Below are positions 24,083 to 33,251 of a stretch of DNA of 50,544 nucleotides, piece by piece (the stretch's first letter is position 1; each line of letters starts with the position of its first letter). The DNA comes from Kiritimatiellota bacterium (GTDB taxonomy: Bacteria > Verrucomicrobiota > Kiritimatiellia > RFP12 > UBA1067): contig WRJS01000012.1 in NCBI GenBank assembly GCA_009778475.1, forward strand, positions 1-50,544. The letters run 5' to 3'. Below the pieces are notes generated by a model, which did no database searches, was not told the DNA's origin, and saw only the letters and a list, made by a program, of their open reading frames with translations. The position numbers were made by a program, and so were the translations under genes.

Positions 24083-25264
24083 TTATTTCTTGCCTTTTTT
24101 CAGCTGGTTCTCGAAGATGACCGGGCCGCCCCATTTGCCGGTGGTGATGAGGTCGAGGGTGCCGTCGCCGTCGAGGTCGGCGGCGATGATGTTCATGCCC
24201 GCGCCGATGCCCTCGTCGAGGCTGATGACGTGCTTGCTGAACACGGGGTCGGGGCCGGGCGTGAAGCGGTAGTAGTACACGCCGAGCTTGCCGTTCGCGT
24301 CGGGGTCGCCGCCGTTGTGCGCGTAGAAGCGTTTGCCGGTGATGAGCTCGGGGTTGCCGTCGTTGTCGATGTCCGCGAGCAGGAGGTAGTGCGCCTGCGT
24401 CCAGGTGTCGTCGATGAGGTGCTGCACCCACGAGATGTTGCCGTCCGCGTCGCGCTTCTGCTCGTACCACCAGATGCCGTGCTTGTGGGCGGAGGAGACG
24501 ATGAGGTCGTTCAGCCCGTCCTTGTTGACGTCGAACACGAGGATGTTGGAGGTGTGGTCGGTGCCGCCGTTGGGTGCGCCGAGCGCGAGCTTATGCTCTT
24601 TCCATGTGCCGTTGCGGATGTCCTCGGGGGCCTCGAACCATGCGTTGGGGCGGATGATGTCGGGGCGGCCGTTGCCGTTGATGTCGCCGACCCCGGCGCC
24701 GAGGTTCATGCGCTTGTCGGAGACCGTGTAGCGCTTCATCCCCGGCTTGCCGTCCGCGTCCTTCGCGCGCTCGTACCACACGGTGATGTGCGTGTGCGGC
24801 ACGAGGTTGTCCGCCTTGCCGTCGCCCGTCACGTCCTCGAGCGTTCCGGTCTCGTGGTTGCCGAGCTTCTCGATCGCGTGCATGGGCCACAGGCCCTCCT
24901 TGCCCCACGTGTTCTCGAACCAGTAGGAGGTCTCCGAGAACCACCCGCCCGAGAGGATGTCCGGCTTGCCGTCGCCGTTCACGTCCAGCGCGAGGTTGAA
25001 GAAATCATCCGCGTAGCCCTTGCCGTCGTCCTTCACGTCGGACTTCACCTCGCGGATCTGCACGGGCTTCCAGTCCGGCGCGACGTAGAGGAACGGGCCC
25101 GCCGCGATGTCCAGCTTGCCGTTCCCCGTGAAGTCCGCCACCACGCACGACTCCGAGCGGTGGTTCGACACCCGCTTCACCACAAACTTCACCGGCCCGG
25201 CGTCATCCGCCGCCAGTGCCGCAACACACGCCGTCATCCCGACCGTCATCATCAACTGCTTCAT
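24083..25264 (-). CDS. Exported FG-GAP/VCBS repeat protein
   Basis: Secreted beta-propeller protein built of FG-GAP/VCBS repeats. After a signal peptide (MMTVGMTACVAALAADD) there are at least six Asp-rich calcium-binding-like loops: DFTGNGKLDI, DVNGDGKPDI, DVTGDGKADN, DINGNGRPDI, DVNKDGLNDL and DIDNDGNPEL, with a last DLDGDGTLDL. Length is 393. The start at 25264 has GGAGAG nine bases upstream. Such propellers bind ligands or carbohydrates rather than catalyse. The gene is preceded on the same strand by the HEAT-repeat protein, with a CACAGAG element filling the space between. Molecular partner unknown. Confidence 0.8.
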   Translation of the reverse strand: MKQLMMTVGMTACVAALAADDAGPVKFVVKRVSNHRSESCVVADFTGNGKLDIAAGPFLYVAPDWKPVQIREVKSDVKDDGKGYADDFFNLALDVNGDGKPDILSGGWFSETSYWFENTWGKEGLWPMHAIEKLGNHETGTLEDVTGDGKADNLVPHTHITVWYERAKDADGKPGMKRYTVSDKRMNLGAGVGDINGNGRPDIIRPNAWFEAPEDIRNGTWKEHKLALGAPNGGTDHTSNILVFDVNKDGLNDLIVSSAHKHGIWWYEQKRDADGNISWVQHLIDDTWTQAHYLLLADIDNDGNPELITGKRFYAHNGGDPDANGKLGVYYYRFTPGPDPVFSKHVISLDEGIGAGMNIIAADLDGDGTLDLITTGKWGGPVIFENQLKKGKK

Positions 25265-25290
25265 ACTACTTGCTCTCCTTTTTTTACTTA

Positions 25291-25382
25291 CACAGAGTTT
25301 CACGGAGATGGACACAGAGTTTCACGGAGATTTTTTTGTATAACCTCTGTGACCCTCTGTGTCGCCTCTGTGGTTCTCTGTG
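25291..25382. repeat. CACAGAG phased inverted-repeat element, copy 3
   Basis: CACAGAG, CACGGAG, CACAGAG, CACGGAG start at 25291, 25301, 25313 and 25323. Inverted CTCTGTG copies start at 25345, 25355, 25366 and 25376 (10, 11, 10). It fills the gap between two minus-strand genes and ends just before the stop codon of the HEAT gene. Confidence 0.9.
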
Positions 25383-25388
25383 TAACAT

Positions 25389-27089
25389 TTAATCCTTCGT
25401 CTCTGCGATACGCCGCAACGCCTTCTCCGCCTCGCCCTTGACCGCCTCGTCCTCCAAGAACGGTTTCAGCATCTCAACGGCCGCTTGCGTCGGCACCGAC
25501 CCCAGCGCCTCGCACAGCAGCATCCGCTCCTCCGCGCGCGCCACGCGCTTGGCGGCTTCACGGCAACGCGCCTCACGCGACGCCGCATCCTTGTCCTGCT
25601 CAATCAGGCGGATGTACCCCCGCAACGCCAGCACGCGGATACTGTTGTTCGCGTGCGTGTCCGCAATCGCCAGCAAATCCGTTGCCGCCGCAATGTCCTT
25701 CCAATTCGCCAGCACACGCGCCGCGTCATCCGCGACCGCCGCGTCCGCATCCTTCAACGCGCCCCGCACCAGCGCAAGCCCCTCGGGCGACCCCGCCGCG
25801 CCGGCCGCCTTCAAAAACGCCGACCTCATCGGCGCGCCCGCATTTGCAAACACCTTGCCGATTGCCGCGACCGTGGCTTCCGCATCAAAGTGTACAAACG
25901 TCATCAGCATGTGCGTGACCGCTTTTTGCTCTCTCTCGTCAACCGCTTTCGCCGCTACGGCAGTTATCTCTCCCAACCGTTTTTTATCCCAAGCATTATT
26001 GAATACGGAAAACGCCACCGTGCGGACTTCCGGCGCGTCATGTTTCAACGCCTTCATAAACAACGCTTCGTCACGGGGAAACTCAGTGCCACGACGCGCA
26101 AGGGCGTCAAGCAGTTTTACCGTCATGCCCGCGTCTTTCTGCTTGAACACCACAGCGGCTATTTTCTCCCGCGCCTTGGGGTCTTTCAAGACGCAGAGGC
26201 TAATGAACGCATTATCCGCAACCTCCTTATCCCCCTGCCCCAGCAGGGCAATCAACGTATCCACATCATCCGCCGTGCCGAACACGCCCAGCGCCTTGAC
26301 CGCCACCAAGCGATCCTCCGCGTCGGCATTTTTATCCTTCAGCACCTTACGCATCATCGGCAGGGCGGCAGGGTTCTCCGCATCCGCTAAGGCCGACATC
26401 AACACGCGCCACACGTCCCTTGGCATCTTCTCCGTGATTTTCGCCAGCGGCTTCTCCAGCGCCTTCGACGGCATCCCCGCCGCCAGACGCGCCGTCGTGC
26501 CGCGATAAACCTCCGACCCCGAAAGCCCCTTCAGCAGCCACTTCTCCAGATTGCCCGCGTCCGCCCTGAGCAGGCCGCACAACGCCGCCAGCCGCGTGTG
26601 CTCGTGGAGTCCCGCGTGATCCTCCAGCTGCGCGTAGAGCGCGACGGCAGCCGTCGTCTCCCCCAACGCCTCCAGCCGCTCCACCGCCCGTATGCGAAGG
26701 TCATCCGGGGCGTTGTTGTGGAGCGCAAGCTCCTTCAGTCTCGCGACATCCGTGGAGGTGTCCAGATTACGCAGAACAAATGCCCACGCCGCCCTCCTGA
26801 AATGCTCCGGCATGGGCACAACTTCCACCACACCCCACCGTGCCGCGTCCGCCTCCGGCGTCCCGATGGACTCCAGCAGGAACCACGCCGCGTCGAACGT
26901 CTCCTCCTTCCGCAGCAACGCCGCCAGCGCCGGGACATCCCCCGCCCCGGCCTTCACCAGCAGCTCCCGCCGCGCCGCATCCCGCGACTCCGCCGTACCG
27001 CCCTCCAGCTGCCCGATGAGCGCCGCGTTATCCGCAAACGCCACCGCGCAACACAGCATCGCCCCCATCGCAACAATCAACCCCTTCAT
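25389..27089 (-). CDS. Exported HEAT-repeat protein
   Basis: The 566-residue product has a Sec signal (MKGLIVAMGAMLCCAVAFA) and then only alpha-helical HEAT-like repeats. Examples are DRLVAVKALGVFGTADDVDTLIALL, DKEVADNAFISLCVL, HDAPEVRTVAFSVFNNA, and a C-terminal set ending AVKGEAEKALRRIAET. Such solenoids are scaffolds for protein interaction, here probably periplasmic. The start at 27089 follows GGAGATGAG. The longer open frame to 27194 covers the promoter region and is not used. The promoter at 27140-27168 closely resembles that of the MocA gene at 39639. No enzymatic motif seen. Confidence 0.75.
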   Translation of the reverse strand: MKGLIVAMGAMLCCAVAFADNAALIGQLEGGTAESRDAARRELLVKAGAGDVPALAALLRKEETFDAAWFLLESIGTPEADAARWGVVEVVPMPEHFRRAAWAFVLRNLDTSTDVARLKELALHNNAPDDLRIRAVERLEALGETTAAVALYAQLEDHAGLHEHTRLAALCGLLRADAGNLEKWLLKGLSGSEVYRGTTARLAAGMPSKALEKPLAKITEKMPRDVWRVLMSALADAENPAALPMMRKVLKDKNADAEDRLVAVKALGVFGTADDVDTLIALLGQGDKEVADNAFISLCVLKDPKAREKIAAVVFKQKDAGMTVKLLDALARRGTEFPRDEALFMKALKHDAPEVRTVAFSVFNNAWDKKRLGEITAVAAKAVDEREQKAVTHMLMTFVHFDAEATVAAIGKVFANAGAPMRSAFLKAAGAAGSPEGLALVRGALKDADAAVADDAARVLANWKDIAAATDLLAIADTHANNSIRVLALRGYIRLIEQDKDAASREARCREAAKRVARAEERMLLCEALGSVPTQAAVEMLKPFLEDEAVKGEAEKALRRIAETKD

Positions 27090-27139
27090 CTCATCTCCAA
27101 CTTTAGGCCTTGCAAAAATCCTCCCGCAAGATTCAGATA

Positions 27140-27168
27140 AGTATATCCTCGCCCCGCTGAAACTGCAA
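27140..27168 (-). promoter_or_regulatory. Predicted promoter of the HEAT-repeat gene
   Basis: Minus strand: TTGCAG (27168-27163), 17-base spacer containing CGGGG, TATACT (27145-27140). The same design, including the spacer and the TTATC after the -10, appears at 39668-39696. Confidence 0.65.
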
Positions 27169-27212
27169 CAGAAAAAAGGTGGCACGGAGAACAAGGTGGC
27201 ACGGGGTGTATG

Positions 27213-27452
27213 CGCAAGGCTTTCAGCCTTGATTTTGTTGTGTGCCCCATACGCAGGGCGTTGCCCTGCGCTGTCATCCGCAAGGCCTTTGGCCTTGTCG
27301 CCTCATGCGGTGCGCTTGCGGGCTGATGCCTCTTCGGTGCGTTGGGGAATGAGGTGGCGGAAAGAAGTTTCTAGTTGCTAGTTGCTAGTTTCTAGAAGGG
27401 GCGGCATGAGTGGCAACGGCATGGGAAATGTCGAATGTGGAGATGCGATTTT
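27213..27452. repeat. 240-base direct repeat, copy A
   Basis: Begins CGCAAGGCTTTCAGCCTTG, then a CGCAGGGCGTTGCCCTGCG hairpin, then GCAAGGCCTTTGGCCTTG, a TAG-rich simple tract and GAATGTGGAGATGCGATTTT-like end. Nearly identical to copy B. The 27453-27566 spacer carries the same hairpins in reverse sense. Confidence 0.85.
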
Positions 27453-27566
27453 CGCCCCTCATAAGGGCAACGCCCTTACGGATGACAGCGCAGGGCAACG
27501 CCCTGCGAAACGGCGGGGGGAAGATGGCAAGGCTGAAAGTCTTGCGTATGATGTTGCGCCTTTATC

Positions 27567-27813
27567 CGCAAGGCTTTCAGCCTTGGTTTTGTTGTGCGCC
27601 CCATACGCAGGGCGTTGCCCTGCGCTGTCATCCGCAAGGCCTTCGGCCTTGTCGCCTCATGCGGTGCGCTTGCGGGTTAACGCCTCTTCGGTGCGTTGGG
27701 AAATGAGGTGGCGGAAAGAAGTTTCTAGTTTTTTAGTTGTTAGTTTTTAGTAGGGACGGCGTGAGTGACAACGGCATGGGGAATGTCAAATGTGGGGATA
27801 CGACCCCAATTTT
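27567..27813. repeat. 240-base direct repeat, copy B
   Basis: Same order of hairpins and simple tract as copy A, with scattered substitutions. It ends 21 bases from the 3' end of the defence-type operon on the opposite strand. Confidence 0.85.
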
Positions 27814-27833
27814 AGCCAATTAAATGCTGCCTC

Positions 27834-28553
27834 TTACAGCGTGTCTAGAATCAGATGCTTTTTAAACAAGTTGTCGAAGGTTTCAAAAGAGAATTTTCCC
27901 TTGTATATACGCAAATCCTCTTCAAAGAATTTTTTGAGTTCATCCGTCGCAAGCAATTCATCAAATCGTTGACACGCTTGCTGATGATTGATTATCTTGT
28001 CGAGATCATACAGGCTTTGTATCCCTAGTTCAGGAAATTCCTTGCTTATGATTGTAATTGCTTTGGAAGAAAACGCCCTTGCCTTTTGCGTCAGGTCAAT
28101 ATATCTTGCACTCAATGACAAATAATCGTTCCTGATTTCGAGAAAACATTTTTTCAAAGGCTCATCGCTGGCGAAAAGCAAATAGGCTTCATTCAGCAAC
28201 CGCTCAATAATGTCACGGTGTTCTATTATTTTGTTCAATTTGTGTTCAATATGTCTGGATGAAAAATACCATCCTAGTTTTGCGAACAATATCGTGTCGT
28301 CGGAATCCAGTAACCTGACACAATCGCAAGCGGTGTTGTATATCTCCAGAACCTTTTGGTGCAATGCCAGTTTCACGTCTCGGTTATGGATGTCCTTTTG
28401 GAGTTGCGTTGAAAGGCGGTGGAATTTCCCTTGCGACCATATTGAAATCCTGATTGCACATACCGACACAAACACAGCGGACAAAGCCAAAACTGCGCTC
28501 ACGAAACCTTGATTTGTGTTACACCAGTCAATGATTAGAATTATCCTGCTCAT
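27834..28553 (-). CDS. Membrane-anchored protein of unknown function in the defence operon
   Basis: No family recognised. The 239-residue product has one N-terminal membrane helix (GFVSAVLALSAVFVSVCAI) and a long, mostly helical soluble domain with Lys, Leu and Asp-rich stretches and no catalytic motif I can point to. The sequence is AT-rich and clearly unlike the host genes, as is AbiH upstream. It begins four bases after the AbiH stop with GGAGG before the ATG. It is the last gene of the operon, so it may be an effector or a membrane sensor. A role in phage defence is inference from position. Confidence 0.65.
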   Translation of the reverse strand: MSRIILIIDWCNTNQGFVSAVLALSAVFVSVCAIRISIWSQGKFHRLSTQLQKDIHNRDVKLALHQKVLEIYNTACDCVRLLDSDDTILFAKLGWYFSSRHIEHKLNKIIEHRDIIERLLNEAYLLFASDEPLKKCFLEIRNDYLSLSARYIDLTQKARAFSSKAITIISKEFPELGIQSLYDLDKIINHQQACQRFDELLATDELKKFFEEDLRIYKGKFSFETFDNLFKKHLILDTL

Positions 28554-28557
28554 CGTT

Positions 28558-29859
28558 TCAACCTCCCTTTACAGTTCGCGGGTTTTGCGGCAATGGGGTA
28601 CAATAGGTTTTGTTCACGACCTTTTCTCTGAGTGCCGCCTTGTCTTTAAAATTTCTCGATATGTTCATAATGATGTTTTCGTAATCATCTGATTTTATCC
28701 CATTTTCCTCTTTCTGATAGTAAAACGGTTTGATGGAAACACAATTCTCATGTTCAAACAATGTGTGTAGCAATGTCCTGTCTGAAATTCCGCAGGAATG
28801 ACCAAAGATGTAGATTTGATAATAATCAGAGTCTATGAATTTTAACATTTCCCTGTAATTCGCCGTTTGCAGATACTTGATAGACTTAACATTTTTCAAA
28901 TAGTCGTTATCGTTCAACTTTTCAATCTCCTTGTATTCGTCTGCCAGTTCGTCCCCGTAACCGAAAATGATAGGGTTGTCTGGGTCGCATAATTCTCCAT
29001 GAATATGAATACTACGATTGCAATGTTGTGATTTTAAATATGGGGATTCTGTTTTAATAGTATAATTGAAATTTAATACAAGCGTCGTTCTTGGAAAAAA
29101 CCGATTCCTATAAGAAGAGAAATCCGAATCTTCCTGTAATTTTTTAATTATATGTTCTGTTGTTATTTTATCTTTATCCTTAATTTGAATACGGTATGCT
29201 ATGCGGTCAACAAGTTCTTCATATAAAGGACGATAACCACTATTGACGTCATTAACACAATTACTTAAAATTTCAGATACATATTTCCAGTACAAATTGG
29301 TTTTTTCTTTTTTGTGGTTATTGGGAAAATCATCTACCCTCAAAAAGTCAAAAAAAAGATTTGCCATGTCATCTCTTCCCGTCCGACTACTCTTATCTTC
29401 CTCTTTATGCAAATACTGTTCCATTAACTGCTTTATCTCTTCGAAACAGTTGTTTAACTTTTTTATCCTGTTTTTCTGATAGTCCTCTTTACTCTGGTGT
29501 ACACCAACAGGAACTACGCCAAAAACAATTTTTTTTATTTGCCGGAAATACTCTTCTTCAATATCCACCCAGTCGCGGAGTGATCTTTCTAGGATTGCCT
29601 CAAGAAAATAGTTTTTGAAATGAGGTAACACATTATTTTTTTGAAGCCCCTTTTTGAACGACTTATAATCAGTAAACTCTTTAGGAGAAATCCGATTTGC
29701 ATGAGGCACAGAGAGAAACGCGTTTTCAAAAGATTCCTCTTGGCTGGTGTTGAATTCTGCAACAATTTTTCCCCACAAATCGCCAATAAAATGCCGATAC
29801 CCAGTTGCCAGACCATGCGCCAAATCGAAGCCGTTTCCGATTAGAATTATCCTGTTCAT
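28558..29859 (-). CDS. abiH: AbiH-family abortive infection protein
   Basis: Matches the AbiH family of phage abortive-infection proteins. The N-terminus NRIILIGNGFDLAHGLATGY is the family signature, a dinucleotide-fold-like glycine loop. Later motifs include LNFNYTIKTE, IHIHGELCDPDNPIIFGYGDE and the C-terminal YIFGHSCGISDRTLL. These fit AbiH, whose mechanism is not established. Length is 433, in range. The ATG overlaps the stop of the restriction/methylation gene (ATGA at 29856-29859). Codon use is strikingly AT-rich compared with that gene, which suggests a separate origin for the AbiH and membrane-protein pair. Confidence 0.85.
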   Translation of the reverse strand: MNRIILIGNGFDLAHGLATGYRHFIGDLWGKIVAEFNTSQEESFENAFLSVPHANRISPKEFTDYKSFKKGLQKNNVLPHFKNYFLEAILERSLRDWVDIEEEYFRQIKKIVFGVVPVGVHQSKEDYQKNRIKKLNNCFEEIKQLMEQYLHKEEDKSSRTGRDDMANLFFDFLRVDDFPNNHKKEKTNLYWKYVSEILSNCVNDVNSGYRPLYEELVDRIAYRIQIKDKDKITTEHIIKKLQEDSDFSSYRNRFFPRTTLVLNFNYTIKTESPYLKSQHCNRSIHIHGELCDPDNPIIFGYGDELADEYKEIEKLNDNDYLKNVKSIKYLQTANYREMLKFIDSDYYQIYIFGHSCGISDRTLLHTLFEHENCVSIKPFYYQKEENGIKSDDYENIIMNISRNFKDKAALREKVVNKTYCTPLPQNPRTVKGG

Positions 29860-32800
29860 ATCTCTTTCTTCCCTTCCACAACCTTCACTTCCTCTTCCGT
29901 CAATCCGTACAATGCGTAAACCAGCGTGTCGATTTGGCGTTCCAAATCCGATGTGTCCGTTGATGGGTTCTTTATTTTAGCAGAAAGGATTTTATCCACA
30001 AGGGTAATGATGGGTTTCTGTTGTTTTAATGGCACATCGGGGATGGGGAGTTTTTTCCAGTCGTCTGGATAAAGGTGAATGTTGCTACGGCGGTTGGCAC
30101 GGAGATAGTCGCGGGCGACGGTGGAGTTCATCACGCCAAGCAAATATTTGATTTCAAAGCGACGGGAAATTCCTTCAAGTGTTTCGCGCTTGGGAAGGTC
30201 TGGACGTGGCGGTTTTTCTCCCATGTATCGGGCAACTTTTTTTAATGAGTTATTACGAACACCAGAAAGAGAGTGCCAAAGGACAAATGACCAAGCAGAC
30301 TGATTATGAAAAAACTGTTGATTGTCATAGGCTACTCTTAAATTCCCTGCATTTGCTACCATATCAACAGAAATGAGTTTTTCTGAAACCTCAAAGAGTT
30401 CTGGGAATCGTGGTTCTCTAAATTGCGATGGAGCGCGTTTAGTTCCCCATTCTAACCAAATTGATTCTTTGGGAAGCCAACGCATAAGATATTTTCCTTC
30501 GACAAACGGTTTAGGATGTTGGGGGTCTTTAACTTTAGAAATCACATCATCTTTAGTGAAAGCCCCGTGTGCAATTTTTTCGCTAGCATGGATACTCATG
30601 CCGGTACTGATATACACTATGCTACTTAGCTCCACTATTTTCACATTCCATGTGACCAGTGTACTTTCATTTTCATTAGGGAAAAATACTCGGTGAGTAA
30701 GGTTCTGTTGCTTATCAGATGATAATACAACAATATTCCCAAAAGTGTCCTTGTGGAATCGGCGTTCGGGGATGTTTTGTGCGCCGTCGGTTTTTTGGAT
30801 AAAGGGGATGACATTGTGGACGGCGGCATCAAAAATCTTGATGTCACCGCAGAAGTCGAGGCGAAGGACACGCGCATTTTTCAGAAACCAGTCTTGCGGC
30901 TTTTGAGCGTATTTGGAATGGCAGAAGGCATCGGAAACAATGAGGGCGGAAACACCGTTCGGGCGGAGAAGTTTGTACCCGCGTTCCAAGAAGGGAACAA
31001 ACAAATCCCATTTCTCCCGCAATGTCTCATATTGACCGGACGCCTTGATGAGTTTCCGCTGGCATTGATTCCAGTCGCTTTGCTCGTCGGCGCGGACATA
31101 CGGCGGGTTTCCGATGACGATGTCGAAGCCGTCTTTTATGCCGAACATCCATTCGGGGTCGAAGAAGGGGGAGGAGGCGTTCTGGTCGTAGGGGTTCCAG
31201 TCGGCGAGCTGGCGGGCGTCGGCGGGGGCGTAGGCGCCGTCGGCTTGGAGGAGGTCGGCGAGGGTCTGGCGGAGTCTCTGGTCGTCGGCGCGGTGGCGTT
31301 TCTTCTTGGCGGCGGTGTCGGCGGAGAAGTGGAGGTGGCGGACTTCGAGGAGGGAGCGCTTGGTGGGCTCGATGCGGGGGTCTTCGAAGAGGTCGCCTTG
31401 CTTCTCTCGGGGCTTTAAGCCGATGAGGGTGTTGGCGGCGACGAACTTGGTCTCGAGGTTGGGCAGGGGGCGGATGCCGTAGTTGTCGGCGGGGTCGTCG
31501 TTGGGGGTCTGCTCGACGACGAGGGAGATGAAGAAGCGGAGTTTGCTGATCTGCACGGCGATGGTCTGGATGTCCACGCCGAAGATGCAGTTCTCGATGA
31601 GGTGGCGCTTGAGGTCGTAGGGGGGGATGTGGGCGGGTAGCCCGAGGCGTTCGATGATGCCGATGATGCGGTTGAGGATGCCCATGGGGAAGGCGCCGGA
31701 GCCGCAGGCGGGGTCGAGTATCTTGCAGGCGAGGAGGGCTTCGCGGATGCGGGGGGAGAGGGAGGAGGGAGTAGGTAGTAGGGAGGAGGGAGTAGGTAGT
31801 AGGGAGGAGGTTGGGAGGGGGGTGAAGAGGGTGTCGATTTCGGCGGCGGGGATGCCGTTGTTGCACAAATAGGCTTTGAGGGATTCGTCCACCATGTAGT
31901 TGACGATCTCGCGGGGGGTGTAGAAGGAGCCGGATTGCTTGCGGGCGGTCTCTTGGGTCTCGGGGTTGTAGGCGCCGAGGAGGTTCTCGAACACTTTGCC
32001 GAGGAGTTCGGGGTCGAGGGCGACGTCGGCGTCGTCGGGGGTGTTCTCTTCGATGGTGAAGTTGTAGCGTTTGAGGAGGGGGATTAGCCCTTCTGGTTGC
32101 GGACGGCTCGGAGAGCCGTCCCTACCTGCTCCGAAGAAGAGGACGTTGGGGAGGAAGGCGCGTTTGTTGGGGGTGGCGTCGCGGCTGAAGCCGTCGAAGT
32201 AGTGGACGGTGACCTTGCCGTCGGTCTCGGTCTCTTTGTCGAGGCATTCGAAGAGGCCGCCGTTGAGGAAGGGGACGGTCTTGAAGATGCCGATGACGCT
32301 GCCCTTGTCCTTGAACCATGATGATTCCTTGTCGTCGCGGAAGCGGATCTTGGCGCCGTGGTGCTTGTCCTTCCCCTGATACGTCCTGTCCGTGGCGAAC
32401 TCCCGTTCGGTGATGGGGCGGTTGAGGGTGGCGAAGAAGAGGTTCTGGAGGATGGCGTTGTAGTAGCTGCCGGAGGCGGGGCTGGAGGGGGCGAAGCCTT
32501 TCAGTATCCCGTGCAAGCCCTCGATGTCGAATATCGTTTCGGGGACGAGATCCTTTTGCTTGATGAACCAGACGAACATGAGGCGGGTGATGAGGCGGAT
32601 GAGGTGCTCCTCTTTCTTGCCGTCGGGGTAGGTGACGCCGGTTTCGTCTTTGAGCGCCCAGAGGTACCAGTCGAAAAGCTCTTTGTAGAACTCCCTGGTG
32701 AGGGGCTCGACGGAGAAGGCGTCTTTCAGGTCGCCGAGGGTGGCCTTGCCGGGGTTTGAGGCGATTGCCTTTAGGCGGTCGGAGGCGGTGCGCGTGCTTT

Positions 32801-33251
32801 GGGTTTCGCCGAGGACGTAGGTGTAGCGTTTGGGGGCGGTCTGGTGGAGCGCAAACTTCCCGTCCGGGGTGATGACGGGTTCGCTGCTGATGAGGGAGAG
32901 GCGGTATTCGGGGCGCGAGGACGCGCGCCCTCCATGGTAGAGCGCGAGCAGGCCGTGGTAGCGGTCGTGGTCGATGAGGCTGGCGGCGATGTCGCGCAGG
33001 CCCACGCGGTTGCGGGCGATCTGGACGTGCGCGGCGATCTCGATGTCCAGCACGGCGAGGTTCTTGCCGTCGGCGAGGCGTATGGCGGCGAAGCGCTCGA
33101 TGGATTTCACCTTGGGGTCGGTTGAGGTGATGGGCTGGGGCTTGGCCTCGAAGTCGATTTGCCCGGTGAAGATGGCTTTGAGCCATTCCTGCCAGTTGGC
33201 GCGGCTGTAGGGGCGCTTGAGGTCGGATTGGAAGGTGTCTGTGATGTTCAT
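29856..33251 (-). CDS. Eco57I-like class DNA methyltransferase/restriction protein (type IIG-like)
   Basis: Large (1131 residues) adenine-specific DNA methyltransferase of the Eco57I/type IIG kind. SAM-binding motif I is ILDPACGSGAFPMGIL (about residue 508) and catalytic motif IV is DIVIGNPPYVRAD (about residue 715). An ordered helical block and target-recognition-like C-terminus follow (SKVKDPQHPKPFVEGKYL, then RRSNIHLYPDDWKKLPIPDV). The N-terminal 400 residues probably carry the cleavage or regulatory part; I cannot point to a clear nuclease motif. Three insertions look foreign: a GGRASSRP segment near residue 106, GRDGSPSRP near 380, and a seven-residue repeat LLPTPSS at about 483-497. Each comes from an intergenic-type repeat. 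The start at 33251 overlaps the Fic stop (ATGA); AbiH overlaps downstream. It probably works with the PLD helicase of the operon. Confidence 0.82.
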   Translation of the reverse strand: MNITDTFQSDLKRPYSRANWQEWLKAIFTGQIDFEAKPQPITSTDPKVKSIERFAAIRLADGKNLAVLDIEIAAHVQIARNRVGLRDIAASLIDHDRYHGLLALYHGGRASSRPEYRLSLISSEPVITPDGKFALHQTAPKRYTYVLGETQSTRTASDRLKAIASNPGKATLGDLKDAFSVEPLTREFYKELFDWYLWALKDETGVTYPDGKKEEHLIRLITRLMFVWFIKQKDLVPETIFDIEGLHGILKGFAPSSPASGSYYNAILQNLFFATLNRPITEREFATDRTYQGKDKHHGAKIRFRDDKESSWFKDKGSVIGIFKTVPFLNGGLFECLDKETETDGKVTVHYFDGFSRDATPNKRAFLPNVLFFGAGRDGSPSRPQPEGLIPLLKRYNFTIEENTPDDADVALDPELLGKVFENLLGAYNPETQETARKQSGSFYTPREIVNYMVDESLKAYLCNNGIPAAEIDTLFTPLPTSSLLPTPSSLLPTPSSLSPRIREALLACKILDPACGSGAFPMGILNRIIGIIERLGLPAHIPPYDLKRHLIENCIFGVDIQTIAVQISKLRFFISLVVEQTPNDDPADNYGIRPLPNLETKFVAANTLIGLKPREKQGDLFEDPRIEPTKRSLLEVRHLHFSADTAAKKKRHRADDQRLRQTLADLLQADGAYAPADARQLADWNPYDQNASSPFFDPEWMFGIKDGFDIVIGNPPYVRADEQSDWNQCQRKLIKASGQYETLREKWDLFVPFLERGYKLLRPNGVSALIVSDAFCHSKYAQKPQDWFLKNARVLRLDFCGDIKIFDAAVHNVIPFIQKTDGAQNIPERRFHKDTFGNIVVLSSDKQQNLTHRVFFPNENESTLVTWNVKIVELSSIVYISTGMSIHASEKIAHGAFTKDDVISKVKDPQHPKPFVEGKYLMRWLPKESIWLEWGTKRAPSQFREPRFPELFEVSEKLISVDMVANAGNLRVAYDNQQFFHNQSAWSFVLWHSLSGVRNNSLKKVARYMGEKPPRPDLPKRETLEGISRRFEIKYLLGVMNSTVARDYLRANRRSNIHLYPDDWKKLPIPDVPLKQQKPIITLVDKILSAKIKNPSTDTSDLERQIDTLVYALYGLTEEEVKVVEGKKEI
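31761..31810. repeat. 21-base tandem repeat inside the Eco57I-like gene
   Basis: GGAGGAGGGAGTAGGTAGTAG plus its exact second copy (31761-31781, 31782-31802) and eight further bases. Being a multiple of three it keeps the frame and encodes a repeated LPTPSSL. Same unit length as the noncoding duplication at 43600-43641. Confidence 0.9.
32101..32121. repeat. Palindrome inside the Eco57I-like gene (GGACGGCTC)
   Basis: GGACGGCTC (32101-32109), loop GGA, GAGCCGTCC (32113-32121). A perfect 9-base stem, encoding GRDGSPSRP in the protein. Confidence 0.9.
32910..32935. repeat. GGAGGGCG-family arm inside the Eco57I-like gene
   Basis: On the minus strand the segment starts ATGGAGGGCGCGCGTCCTCG. It matches the intergenic arms at 17124 and 47907 except at the variable pairs, and encodes GGRASSRP. 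Confidence 0.85.

Larger units (their letters stand above)
27090..27833. other. Repeat-rich intergenic region
   Basis: 744 bases without a believable gene. It contains the HEAT-gene promoter at its left end and then two long direct repeats packed with small hairpins. Confidence 0.7.

Noticed and set aside
27382..27750. 122-residue plus-strand frame with HKGNAL and AGQRP
   Set aside because: It lies across the 240-base repeats; the peptide is a by-product of hairpin-rich DNA.
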